DNA of 64,000 bases. Source: Manihot esculenta. Lineage: Eukaryota > Streptophyta > Magnoliopsida > Malpighiales > Euphorbiaceae. Position 1 is the stretch's first letter; each line of letters opens with the position of its first letter. The position numbers and the translations under genes are program-made. Shown here piece after piece: positions 10,517 through 22,288 of this stretch. The notes below the pieces were generated by a model. That model was not told the origin of the DNA. It saw only the letters and a list, made by a program, of their open reading frames with translations, and searched no databases. The DNA lies in assembly GCF_001659605.2 (NCBI RefSeq), contig NC_035170.2, forward strand, positions 12,442,502 through 12,506,501, given 5' to 3'.

Positions 10517-11946
10517 CAAAATGTGCATGAGGAGGCTGAGTTCTGACACTTTAAAAGAACTCAGGTTCGGCAGCCGAAGGCACTTTCGGCAGCCGAAGAC
10601 ACTTTCGGCCGCCGAACCTGCCTGTGGTGGCATATTTTGGCTGCCGAACCCTGCCCCTGAAAGTTGGACTTTCGGCTCTGGATGGGAGTTTCGGCCGCCG
10701 AACCTACCGCCGAACATGCATGAGTTTCGGATCTGGAAGGCACTTTCGGCCGCCGAAGGTGCCACCGAAGGTGCATGACTTTCGGCTCTTGAGGGACTTT
10801 CGGCCGCCGAACCTACCGCCGAAAGTGCCCTGTTCAGCCTTCCTTTGCATTTTTCTATGATTGTTTTAAGGTGTTTTAGGGGGTTTTTGGAGAGATTTTT
10901 AGAGTCAAGTTCATGTATGTTTGGTCCCTCATTTGAGTCCACCTGTGTAGGTTCAGACCCGAGGAACCGAGGACCCCAGCAGTGAGATAGCTGCTTCAGA
11001 GTCTTTTCAGAGCTAGCCTGAGGTGAGTAGAATGACTCTTTATGTTGCAAAGTAAATAAATAAATTTTGAGCATGTTCATGCATCACGAATGCCATGAGA
11101 TATATTAGGTTGTTTGCATTAGAATTCACGAATATGTTGCATTGCATAATATGATGTTGATGTGGATGAACATTGGATGATCCATTAGCCCTCGTATGGA
11201 ATGATATGATATGATGATGATATGGTATGGAAGTCCAGGAAGACCCATTCTACGTCCCTGGCACATTGGAATGTTATGATATGTTATGTAAGGGAAAGAC
11301 CAGAGACCCATTCTACGTCCTGGCACGATTGTATATGTAGAGGGCTATTGGTGACAAGTTCATCCTTAAGGTGATTTGTTTGTAATGTGATGCATTTCAT
11401 GAAAGCATGAATTTTAATATAATGTTTTACTATTCTGCTCACTGGGCTCTAGTAGCTCACCCCTTTCCCTTAACCCCCAGGTTTGCAGATGCGGGCTAGA
11501 CCAGGAAGTCACCAGGAATAGGAGTTTATGTATGTAATAGATTAGTTGTGGACCTGAAAGACAATGTAATGTAAAGTATTGTGTAATGATGTATATTGAG
11601 GTTTAGTATTGTGCTTGACCCTAGTATGTATAGTTAATCCTTGCACATGATCCATGAAATGTTTTTTTATGATGTTTATGTTTAACCAAGCTTAGTGTAT
11701 GATATGTTACCCCATTGGAGCATTTGATGAGGGCTCCAGTGTGATGTTTATGTATATGAGTATGTGTATGCACAGGTAAAGCTTGGTGCATGAAAGAAAA
11801 AGGATTACAGTTTTTATGAGTATGTTTGATCATGTATGGGATTTAACAGGTATACAGGATGTATGTTAGGCTTGCTACGGATCCCGGCGACCTTAAGTCA
11901 ATCTGGATCCTAGCGCCGGTAGCGGTCCGATTTCCGGGTCGTTACA

Positions 11947-11966
11947 AATACCCTTATCTCTTTTAA
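11947..11966 (+). pseudogene. Element C: last codons of pol
   Basis: These 20 bases encode the final -YPYLF-like residues and TAA stop of a gypsy pol, followed by the normal 3' untranslated spacer. The rest of C's body lies left of element A, outside the window. The first five bases (aatac) should be A's target duplication. Confidence 0.75.
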
Positions 11967-12035
11967 GGTTAGTGTCTTTGTTTCTATGTGCTTCCTTGAT
12001 GTGTTTATGTTTGTTCCATGCTATGTTTGTTTGTT

Positions 12036-12072
12036 GAACATTCGTGGACGAATGTTCTTAAGGGGGGAAGAA
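12036..12072 (+). promoter_or_regulatory. Element C pre-PPT hairpin and polypurine tract
   Basis: The perfect 9-bp inverted repeat gaacattcg/cgaatgttc with a four-base spacer (12,036-12,057) is followed by aaggggggaagaa up to the LTR at 12,073. Confidence 0.87.
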
Positions 12073-14389
12073 TGTAATATCCGACTAGACCCCGGCATCG
12101 GAATTCCTACCTTTTGGCGAAATCTCCGTTGGAATCCGGAATTTCTCGGATGTCGGAGCCTTCTAGAAGGGTAAAATAGAGGTTTTCTAAAATTTTTTAT
12201 AAGTTTTTATGGTTTTAACGAAGAAAGAAAATTGAGTTTCAAAAGAAAATATTTTGGAGGAGAAACCCAGGTTCGGCCGCCGAACCTCATGTTCGGCCGC
12301 CGAACATGGTGGAGTTGCGGAGGCACTTTTGGCCCCCGAAGGTGGTCTGGCCAGCCACCTATAAAAGGTCCCCTATCCAAAAATGGGCGAGTTTTCTCTC
12401 TCCATTTTCGGGCAAGGTGAGTCTCCGCCACCCCCTTGCTGATCTTGTGTTTCCTCCTCAAATTCTTCAAGATTTTTATGAGTTTTTACCATGTTTTCAA
12501 GATTTTAAGCTAAGATCAAAGTTTTGAAGCTTGGAGACCCCTGGAGCTCGTCCATATCTCCAAGTTTGGGATCGCATCTCCTCTCGATCTTCAAGAGGTA
12601 AGTTTGTAGATCCTCATCTTCTCTTATGTTTTAAGTAAGTCATCTCCTCTCTATCTTTAAGAGGTAAGTGTAGATCCTCATCTTCTCTTATGTTTTAAGT
12701 AAGTTTTATGAAGGGTTAAGGGGGGTTTTAATGCATGTTTAGGCTAGTTGTAAAATGTTAGGGTTTATGTTCGTTAGATGGTAAATGTATGCTTAATGTG
12801 ATGTTTGTTGGGGTATAGGCTAGTTTTATGCCCCTATATGCTTGAATAAGTGTTTATGCATGTTTTAGAATAGTTGAATGCATGTGTGAGGTTTTTGGAT
12901 GGCTGTATGCATGAGGCGGAATCGGGTTCTGCCATTCTGGAGAACCCAAGTTCGGCTGCCGAAGCCATGTTCGACCGCCGAACCTGCCTGGGGAGGCCAC
13001 CTTTCGCCGCTTAAACTGCCCCCGAAAGCAAGGACTTTCGGCTCTTGAGGGGAGTTTCGGCCACCGAACCTGCTCCCGAAGGTTGGTGACTTTCGGCTCT
13101 GGAAGGACTTTCGGCCGCCGAACCTGCCGCCGAAAGTCCCCTGCCCACCCTTCCTTTGCCTGTTTTTCCATACATGTTTATGATGTTTTAGGGGGTTTTT
13201 GGGGAGATATTTAGAGTCATGTTAGAGTATGTTTGGTCCCTCATTTGAGTCCACCTGTGTAGGATCGGACCTGAGGATCCGAGGTGATCAGCAGTGAGAT
13301 AGCTGCTTCAGAGTTAGTTTAGAGTCAGCCAGAGGTGAGTGGAACTAAACTAATCTTTTATTTCAAAGTATCAAATGTTTTAAGCATGTTCATGCATCAT
13401 GATATATAACAGGTTGTTTGCATTAGAATTCACGAATATGACGCATTGCATTATTCATTGTGGGTGTGGATGGACAACATGACGACCCATTAGCCCTCTA
13501 GATATTATGTTATGTAACAGAAGTCCTGAGGAGCCCTACCGAGGGCCGGACACAGAGCTTATGTATGTAATAGAAGTCCTGAGGAGCTCCACCGAGGGCC
13601 GGGCACAGAGTAGAGGGATTTTTGGATCAGTCCATCCGTGATATAATTTGTTTGTGATGTGATGCATTTCATGAAAGCATATGTTTATTAAATTATTTTT
13701 ACTGTTATGCTCACTGGGCTTTTGTATCTCACCCCTCTCCCCTAACCCTCAGGTTTGCAGGTTCATGATTGTAACGACCCCAAAATGGACCGTCACCGGT
13801 GCTAGGATTCAGGTTGGCTTAAGGCCGCCAGAACCCGTAGCAAGCCTTCTATACTCTCTGAGTACCTGTAAAACTCATACATGATCATACATTTTCTGTG
13901 AAAATAAAAACTCTTTTCTGAACCAAGGCTTAACCTGTGCATGCACTATTTTTGTACTCTGTACTCTGTACTCTGTACCCCTGACTAGAGCTTGCTCTAG
14001 ATGGGTTTACTCATACCTGTTAAGCCTAGTTTTTCACATACAGTAAAACATATATACATATACAGATCATGTACATAACAAAAGATTTACAACACAAACA
14101 TCACTAAGTCAAGCACATTTCTAACTTTACACAACTATTACATCTCTTTAATATTACATGTCCACTCTAAGCTATTACAAATCTCTTTACTCTTTCTGTA
14201 CTCTGTGGATCTCCTCTGTATACTGTATACTGAACCTGCAAAACTGGAGATAAGGGAGTGGGATGAGCTCTATAGCCCAGTGAGTAGAACAGTAAAACAT
14301 CTCATTAAAATATGATCTCATGGAATGCACCATATCACAGACAATCCACATCAAGGGTAAACCTGTCACCACATAGTCCCGGTAACTCT

Positions 14390-15824
14390 TGTTGGGAAAT
14401 CCCGAGATTAATTGCAATCTAATTGCGCAGCGGAAAAATAAAATTTTGGATTTCCTTTCCCAGAATCCGAGTGCTCCGTTTAAATCATAAGAAAGATGTG
14501 AGACTAACCTGTTAATCTCGTAGTGAAGATACACTGGCGGACTGATGGTGCTGCCTTTTCAAACGAACACCCTCTATGGTATCCACACGAACGTCTTCTA
14601 TCCTTCTAGAGTGCTAGCTCTTTTCAAGATGGATAGATTATGTGCTCTATGATCTACAATCTTTTAGATTGAGTTTTCTCAAAACTTTTTACAACCACCT
14701 ACTCAATCTGTAGGAGTATTTATAGGCCTCAGTCTTTTTATTTTCCCACAACTCTTTTCCTAAAAGAGTTGTGCTTAGAACCCACTATCACAATCTCACA
14801 GATACTCAAATATCTTTATGTGATAGAGTCCTTTATCTGTAACACTTACAGATAGACTGCAGATCTTTTTAAATATTATTATCTCATAATAATAAATAAT
14901 TAATAATTAATATTAATAATAATAACACTTTATTATTATTAATTATACTAATGGGTTTTTAGCCCATTAATATAGCACATCAACAACGTTCTTGTGTGTG
15001 ACCCAATAGGCTCATATTAATTGGCAATAGGCCCAGTCCAACAAGGCCTATAAGTCATAAGTGGCCTCTAGCAAGACATTATGACTACCCAACTAATATG
15101 AGGATCAATAGTCCGATAAAGCCTATTAAGTAGAACATGAATTAATCCCTTTGTCACACGATATCTAGTTTGAACATAAGTCATGGTCAATGTCAAACTT
15201 ATAATGTTCAAACTTATGATTTCTCGATCTCCAAGTAGACTGATAAATTCAAATGATATTGATCACACTATCAATTCATTTGAGCACGGCCATGCATTTC
15301 TCAGTCTCACTCATCGAGGGGCCCAGAAGATATCTCTCTCATAGAGAGGGACAAATCCTATCTTGATTGTTCATTTTCCTCTACATAATTTCTATTATGC
15401 TCAATCATAACCTTTATGATTGTCCGATTAAAGACAACGTTTGATTATGTCAAAACATAACAGTCCTTATGTTGGAAACTATGACAATCTCAAGTCAAAG
15501 GATTAAGACATAACTACTTTGAGATTCACTTATGACAATGACCCATGTAGTGATCTCAATGCGGGTCCATCCAATACTTTGTTCTCCAACAAGTATTTAT
15601 GATTATTGATTTATATCAACATATACATAATCATCTCATGATTATCAATCAATAATCATACTAGTTATATTTTATTATTATCAACATAATAATAAGTAAC
15701 CAGGGATGATAATCATTATTATGTAACATGCAAACAAATAATAATGATAAAAACCTCTTTTATTAATAACCAAAATGACATACAAAAAGGTCCAAGATAA
15801 TGGCCTAGGGCATATACACTAACA
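14390..15824 (-). repeat. Copia 3' LTR
   Basis: 1,435 bp, tgttgggaaatcccgag...actaaca in plus-strand reading. It is AT-rich in the centre (near 14,870-14,960) and holds several short inverted repeats. It has the same length and content as 20,854-22,288. Confidence 0.94.
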
Positions 15825-15844
15825 ATCTCCCACTTGCACTAGGC

Positions 15845-17398
15845 CTAATCATATAAGTATCTAATACCCATAGACCTAGCGTGCTGATCATGCTTGATCT
15901 GTGAAAGAGGCTTGGTCAGTGGATTTGCAATGTTGTCATTTGTGTCTACTTTGCATATTTTGATATCTCCTCTATCAATGATCTCTCGAATAAGGTGATA
16001 TCGTCTGAGTATATGTTTAGATCTCTGGTGAGATCTGGGCTCCTTTGCCTGTGTTATGGCACCGTTATTATCACAATAAAGGTCCATAGGTTTTGCAATG
16101 CTGGAAACCATTCCCAACTCTGAGATGAATTCCTTCAACCAAACTGCCCTTTTAGCTGCATCTGATGCTGCTATATACTCAGCTTCTATTGTAGAATCTG
16201 CTATAGTGCTCTGCTTGGAACTCTTCCAACTAACAATTCCACCATTTAAAATGAATACAAATCCTGACTGCGATCTGAAGTCATCTATGTCGGTTTGGAA
16301 ACTAGCATCTGTGTAACCACTTACAACTAGCTCGTCTTCCAATCCTCCATAAACTAGGAATGCATCCTTAGTCCTTCTAAGGTACTTTAGGATATTCTTA
16401 ACAGCTGTCCAGTGACTCTCACCGGGATCTGTCTGATATCTGTTTGTTGTGCTCAAGACATATGAGACGTCTGGTCTAGTACATAACATGGCATACAAGA
16501 TAGATCCAATAGCGGAAGCATAAGGGATCTTATTCATATGTTCTCGCTCATCAGATGTCATAGGACATTGATTCTTGCTAAGATGAATACCATGAGACAT
16601 GGGCAAGAATCCTCTTTTGGAATCTTGCATGCTGAACCTTTTCAGCACCTTGTCAATATAAGTACTTTGACTCAGACCGATTATCCTCTTGGATCTATCC
16701 CTATAGATCTTAATACCAAGGATATATGCAGTCTCACCTAAGTCCTTCATTGAAAAAGAATTCCCTAACCAAGTCTTAACCTTTTGCAAGGTAGGGATAT
16801 CATTTCCAATGAGTAATATGTCATCCACATATAGAACTAGTAACACAACTGCACTCCCACTAACCATCTTGTAAACACAAAATTCATCTTCATCAATGAG
16901 TAAAAGTTCACGATTATCAGTCATGAGAAATCCATATCTCTCAGGCTGATGACGTGTCTTATCAGATCTGCATGGGACTTGTGTCACCCTTTCAGTCTCC
17001 ACAACTGTTTGTGGTACTGGAAGTGGTTCTACTGGCGGTTCAATGCTCTCTTGTGGTGCTTGAGTTTTCTCAAGTCGCACTGTACTCCCACTGAATCTCT
17101 GAGAGATAAATTCCTTTTCCAAAAAGGTACCATTTCGAGCAACAAACACTTTGTTCTCTGAGGGAGTATAGAAGTAGTATCCTTTGGTTTCCTTAGGATA
17201 CCCCACAAAATTGCACTTGATAAATTTTGGAGCTAACTTATCTGAAACTGGGCGTTTCACATAAGCCTCACAACCCCAAATCTTAAGGAAAGACAAACTG
17301 GGCACTTCCCCAGTCCATAACTCATATGGTGTCTTTTCAACCGCTTTCATGGTACTCGGTTCAGAATGAATACAGCTGTTTCCAAGGCGTAACCCCAA
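15845..17398 (-). pseudogene. Copia pol 3' part: integrase C-terminus, truncated RT, RNase H
   Basis: The frame runs from the integrase C-terminal region (KTPYELWTGEVPS, LKIWGCEAYVKRP) into RT and RNase H. Around 16,885 the protein jumps from the linker (LLLIDEDE) to the YVDD region (VLYVDDILLIGND). That skips the N-terminal half of RT, roughly 190 residues judged from known copia proteins. RNase H is nearly whole (YTDAS, EAEYIAASDAA, LYCDN, RSKHI). The frame is shifted relative to the upstream integrase by a small deletion near 17,349. Without the RT fingers and part of the palm the enzyme cannot work. Confidence 0.92.
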
Positions 17399-17400
17399 AA

Positions 17401-18225
17401 CTATAAAGGGAGATCTGTTTGACTCATCATAGATTGAACCATATCTAATAAAGTTCGAATTTTCCTTTTAGAAACACCAATCCATTGTGGAGTTCTTGGA
17501 GGAGTTAATTGTGAAACAATTCCACAGTTTCTAAGATATTCGTCAAACTCTTGGCTCAAATATTCACCACCTCGATCAGATCGAAGCATCTTAATAGTTC
17601 TACCAAGTTGATTTTGTACTTCATTTTGAAAAGTTCTAAACATTTCAAAAGATTCATGCTTATGTTTCATTAGGTAGACATAGCCATACCTACTGAAATC
17701 ATCAGTGAATGTAATGAAGTACTGATAACCTCCCCTGACACTAATGCTTAGTGGGCCATATACATCTGTATGTACTAAGCCCAATAAGTCTGAAGCCCTT
17801 TGACCTTGTCCAGTAAAAGGGTCCTTTGTCATCTTACCTAGCAAACAAGATTCACAATTTTCAAATGATTCAAAATCAAATGAATCTAATAAACCATCTT
17901 TATGGAGCTTAGATATGCAATTCTCGTTTATATGACTAAGACGACAGTGCCATAAATATGTTGGGTTTAACTCATTTGGCTTAGTTTTCATAGAAGTTAT
18001 GTTATAGATATTGCTGTCTCTAGAATCATCTAGATAAAGGACATAAAGGCCATCATATGAATTTGCAATACAATAAAGCAAATCATCTTTATTAATGGAG
18101 CATTTCTTATTCTTAATGAGAAATGAAAAACCTTCATCGTCCAAAACAGAAATTGAAATAATATTCCTACTCAAAGTAAGAATATAAAAGCAATTGTTCA
18201 AAACTAACAAAAGCCCATCGGGCAA
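17401..18225 (-). pseudogene. Copia integrase with gag-pre-integrase zinc region, broken
   Basis: It contains the HHCC region (WHCRLSH...CESCLLGKM) and a core with HTDVYGP and RSDRGGEY. The block that normally holds the catalytic Glu reads GVSKRKIRTLL, with Lys at the expected Glu position. TAG at 17,401-17,403 stops the frame where homologues have Ser. Upstream the frame is out of phase with the protease region. It has no ATG of its own in the expected place; it is part of a broken polyprotein. Confidence 0.9.
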
Positions 18226-18292
18226 AATAAGTCCCTACAGCTATGGCAGCAACTCTTGCTCCATTGCCTTCACGTAGGTCCACTTTGCCCTT

Positions 18293-19276
18293 TCACAATT
18301 TTCTACTCCTTTTGAGATCCTGCACATTTGTACAAATATGAGAACCATATCCGGTATCTAATACCCATGAAGTAGAAATAGATAAATTAATATCTATAAC
18401 ATAAATACATGAAGTCGTAGTCTCACTACTCTTCTTCTTCTTGTACTCATCCAAATAGAGTTTGCAATTTCTCTTCCAATGCCCTGGTTCCTTGCAATGG
18501 AAGCAGATTCCTTCCTTAGGAACTATTTCCTTAGGAACTTTTGCCTTGGATTGCCATTTAGGTTTGCCTCGTCCCTTAGGCCCATTTCCACCTTTAGACT
18601 TGGGCTTCCCCTTATTTTTCATGGGCTTACCCTTATTGACATTCAAAATTTGGGTAGGCCTTTTCTTAATATTTACCTCAGCTGTCTTTAGCATCCCATG
18701 CAACTCAGGAATGGATTTCTCCATATTGTTCATGTTATAGTTCATGACAAATTGAGAAAAACTGCTAGGTAAAGAATGTAGGATCAGATCCGTAGAAAGT
18801 TCTAAACTCAAAGGATAGCCAAGCCTAGCAAGGTGATCAATGTAGCCTTTCATCTTTAAAACATGAGCACTAACTGAATCACCTTCAGCCATTTTGCAAT
18901 CATGCAATGCAATGGTAGTTTCATACCTATCCTGCCTAGCTTGTTGTTGGAAAGCTTATTTGAGATGGACACTCATCTCATAGGCCTCAAGGTGCTCCAG
19001 ATCTTTCTGAAGTTCTAGGCACATAGTCGCCAACATAAGACATCCAATGTCATTAGAATCATCCATATGCTTCTTATGCTTGTTCTTAACAGCATTAGTA
19101 GCATCAGCAGGAGGTGGTTCAGGGACAGCTTCATCAAGCACGTAGGACTTTTTCTCTTGCTTGAGAACAATTCTCAAGTTTCTAAACCAGTCAATAAAAT
19201 TAGTCCCATTTTCTTTCAGTTTATCCTTCTCAAGGATGGATCGCAGTGATAAGGTGGAATTGTTATTAGCAGCCAT
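18293..19276 (-). pseudogene. Copia gag and protease start, one internal stop
   Basis: The frame starts MAANNNSTLSLRSILEKDKL at 19,276 and runs as a typical copia Gag (FIDWFRNLRIVLKQEKK). TAA at 18,956-18,958 interrupts it. It then continues in the same frame through the capsid region, the zinc knuckle CFHCKEPGHWKRNC and the protease motif WVLDTGYGSHI, where plant copia elements usually read DTGSGSH. TGA at 18,293-18,295 ends it inside the protease region. Confidence 0.92.
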
Positions 19277-20840
19277 AATAATCTACAAAAATATGCAAAT
19301 ATAATTAATTTAATAAACAAATTAATATTGAGGTGATAATAATCTCCCACTAAAATATAACCCTCAAAATAATAATAATATTTTAGTGGGCTAAGATCCA
19401 TATTTCACCTAATTCTAAGTCAGCTTTGGCATGACGCTTAGAATTAAGTTATTTAGGTAGGTAACCCCTTACCAATTACATCTAATGTAACTCTTAAATT
19501 ATGAGGTATTGACATCATATGTCAAATGCATGTTATACCTCATCTAATGCCTTAGGCCCAAAACCGTTTTGATAGCCTAATTAAGCTCAACCAAAATTAA
19601 ATAAATGAGTAACCATTACTCATCCTACCTTACTAGGATAATCCTAATGCACTTTGCTTTGGCAAAACCTGCATTTTGGTGATCTTAGTCTTTATAGGTT
19701 TTTAATATATGGGTGGCATTAAAACTTAAAATTTTAGAGTGAGGGTTTAACTTTTAATTTTAATTATTTTGTCTTGCATATATATATATTATAGTATCTC
19801 ATACTAATATATGACAAAATAATAAAATTATTTTATATAGTCATTTAAATCTGATTTAAAGACTAAAATAATTTATTTTCTATTTTCTTATAATTATTTT
19901 GTCTTGCATATATATATTATAGCATCCTATATGCATATATATATATATAGACAATAATGCATAGTATCTCATACTAACACATGACAAAATATAGTCATTT
20001 AAATCTAATTTAAAGACTAAAAGAAAATAATAAAATATAGTCATTTAAATCTAATTTAAAGACTACAAATAATAATAATAAAATATAGTCTTTTAAATCT
20101 AATTTAAAGACTAAAAGAAAATAATTTTAAAATATTATTTTCTTATTATTATTATTATTATTTTTTATTAATTATTTTCAGGGGCAAAATCGTAATTTTG
20201 GGGCATCATCTTCTTCCCCCAGCTTCTGCCCGAAGGTCCAGAAGCCCGCCGGACTTTCCGGCCGTTGCGCTCACCGTCGCGCGACTCATCGGCGGGCGAT
20301 CCACAGATGCACGACCCACCGGCGCGCGAGGCACTGGTCGAGCGATCCCCGGGCGCGCTACCCCTTGGGTCGCGCGACCCACGGGAAGGCGCGACCCACT
20401 GGGAGGAGCGACCCTCCGGTCGTGCTACCCCTCGGGTTGCGCGACCCACCGGTCGCGCGACCTGCGGGGAGGCGCGATCCTCCGGGGCCGGCCTTCTCAG
20501 TCACTGCGTTCCAGGCAGTGACGCCGGCTAGGCTATTGACGGCCGAAGAATCAGTCGTTCCTCGCCGGCGGCGGCAAAGACACTCTCTGCAGGTGGTCGC
20601 GAGCGTCACACGCCCTCCACGTCCGCCCATCAGCCTCGCCAATTTCTGGGTTCACGATGACTGTTCATCGTGAATCCAGTTGCAAATATTTTTATTTAAT
20701 TAATTTAATTTTCTAACAAAATTAAAATTATTTAAATGATCTAATCATTTATATGTAACTATCATGCCATTCTTATAAACATATATCACATATATAATAT
20801 CAATCATAGCATAATTAATTTAAACGACAAGCACAGGTAG
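19277..20840 (-). other. Copia leader: AT-rich repeats and a GC-rich island
   Basis: This 1.56-kb stretch lies between the primer site and gag. At about 19,750-20,120 it is very AT-rich, with four copies of a ~33-bp unit containing tagtcatttaaatct. At 20,180-20,665 it turns sharply GC-rich, built from degenerate GCGCGACCCACCGG-like units. Open frames of ~60-107 codons exist on both strands in the GC island but share repeats and resemble nothing I recognise; I do not call them genes. Confidence 0.7.
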
Positions 20841-20852
20841 GCTCTGATACCA
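20841..20852 (-). promoter_or_regulatory. Copia primer-binding site (tRNA-iMet)
   Basis: Reverse complement of TGGTATCAGAGC, one base from the 5' LTR at 20,854. Confidence 0.94.
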
Positions 20853-20853
20853 C

Positions 20854-22288
20854 TGTTGGGAAATCCCGAGATTAATTGCAATCTAATTGCGCAGCGGAAA
20901 AATAAAATTTTGGATTTCCTTTCCCAGAATCCGAGTGCTCCGTTTAAATCATAAGAAAGATGTGAGACTAACCTGTTAATCTCGTAGTGAAGATACACTG
21001 GCGGACTGATGGTGCTGCCTTTTCAAACGAACACCCTCTATGGTATCCACACGAACGTCTTCTATCCTTCTAGAGTGCTAGCTCTTTTCAAGATGGATAG
21101 ATTATGTGCTCTATGATCTACAATCTTTTAGATTGAGTTTTCTCAAAACTTTTTACAACCACCTACTCAATCTGTAGGAGTATTTATAGGCCTCAGTCTT
21201 TTTATTTTCCCACAACTCTTTTCCTAAAAGAGTTGTGCTTAGAACCCACTATCACAATCTCACAGATACTCAAATATCTTTATGTGATAGAGTCCTTTAT
21301 CTGTAACACTTACAGATAGACTGCAGATCTTTTTAAATATTATTATCTCATAATAATAAATAATTAATAATTAATATTAATAATAATAACACTTTATTAT
21401 TATTAATTATACTAATGGGTTTTTAGCCCATTAATATAGCACATCAACAACGTTCTTGTGTGTGACCCAATAGGCTCATATTAATTGGCAATAGGCCCAG
21501 TCCAACAAGGCCTATAAGTCATAAGTGGCCTCTAGCAAGACATTATGACTACCCAACTAATATGAGGATCAATAGTCCGATAAAGCCTATTAAGTAGAAC
21601 ATGAATTAATCCCTTTGTCACACGATATCTAGTTTGAACATAAGTCATGGTCAATGTCAAACTTATAATGTTCAAACTTATGATTTCTCGATCTCCAAGT
21701 AGACTGATAAATTCAAATGATATTGATCACACTATCAATTCATTTGAGCACGGCCATGCATTTCTCAGTCTCACTCATCGAGGGGCCCAGAAGATATCTC
21801 TCTCATAGAGAGGGACAAATCCTATCTTGATTGTTCATTTTCCTCTACATAATTTCTATTATGCTCAATCATAACCTTTATGATTGTCCGATTAAAGACA
21901 ACGTTTGATTATGTCAAAACATAACAGTCCTTATGTTGGAAACTATGACAATCTCAAGTCAAAGGATTAAGACATAACTACTTTGAGATTCACTTATGAC
22001 AATGACCCATGTAGTGATCTCAATGCGGGTCCATCCAATACTTTGTTCTCCAACAAGTATTTATGATTATTGATTTATATCAACATATACATAATCATCT
22101 CATGATTATCAATCAATAATCATACTAGTTATATTTTATTATTATCAACATAATAATAAGTAACCAGGGATGATAATCATTATTATGTAACATGCAAACA
22201 AATAATAATGATAAAAACCTCTTTTATTAATAACCAAAATGACATACAAAAAGGTCCAAGATAATGGCCTAGGGCATATACACTAACA
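20854..22288 (-). repeat. Copia 5' LTR
   Basis: 1,435 bp, offset exactly 6,464 bases from the 3' LTR at both ends, so no net indel separates the two copies. It is followed by the TSD actct (22,289-22,293) and the rest of LTR D. Confidence 0.94.

Larger units (their letters stand above)
1404..11946 (+). mobile_element. 3' LTR of gypsy element A, split by element B
   Basis: The LTR occupies 1,404-2,138 and 10,522-11,946 (about 2,160 bp together). It starts tgtaatacccggctag and ends ggtcgttaca. Element B lies between the halves, flanked by caaaa at 2,134-2,138 and 10,517-10,521. The LTR follows A's polypurine tract directly. After its end, aatac (11,947-11,951) is the expected TSD in the tail of element C's pol. 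The second half carries TTCGGC palindromes, two degenerate minisatellite units near 11,229-11,325 and the conserved terminal ~80 bp. Confidence 0.9.
14390..22288 (-). mobile_element. Ty1/copia retrotransposon, full length but defective
   Basis: The element is 7,899 bp. LTRs are 14,390-15,824 and 20,854-22,288, both exactly 1,435 bp with no difference in the stretches compared. TSD actct lies at 14,385-14,389 and 22,289-22,293. Reading on the minus strand, the order is 5' LTR, PBS (20,841-20,852), a 1.6-kb leader, gag, protease, integrase, RT/RNase H, purine tract (about 15,825-15,836) and 3' LTR. Integrase before RT defines Ty1/copia. The coding region has several stops, frameshifts and a deletion in RT. 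Confidence 0.95.

Noticed and set aside
14187..14534. 115-codon frame crossing LTR D and the copia LTR
   Set aside because: It spans an insertion boundary and has a copy only in the other copia LTR; it is a chance frame.
20168..20673. Host gene exon in the GC-rich block of the copia leader
   Set aside because: Overlapping frames on both strands, repetitive low-complexity peptides, and no splice sites or recognisable domain.
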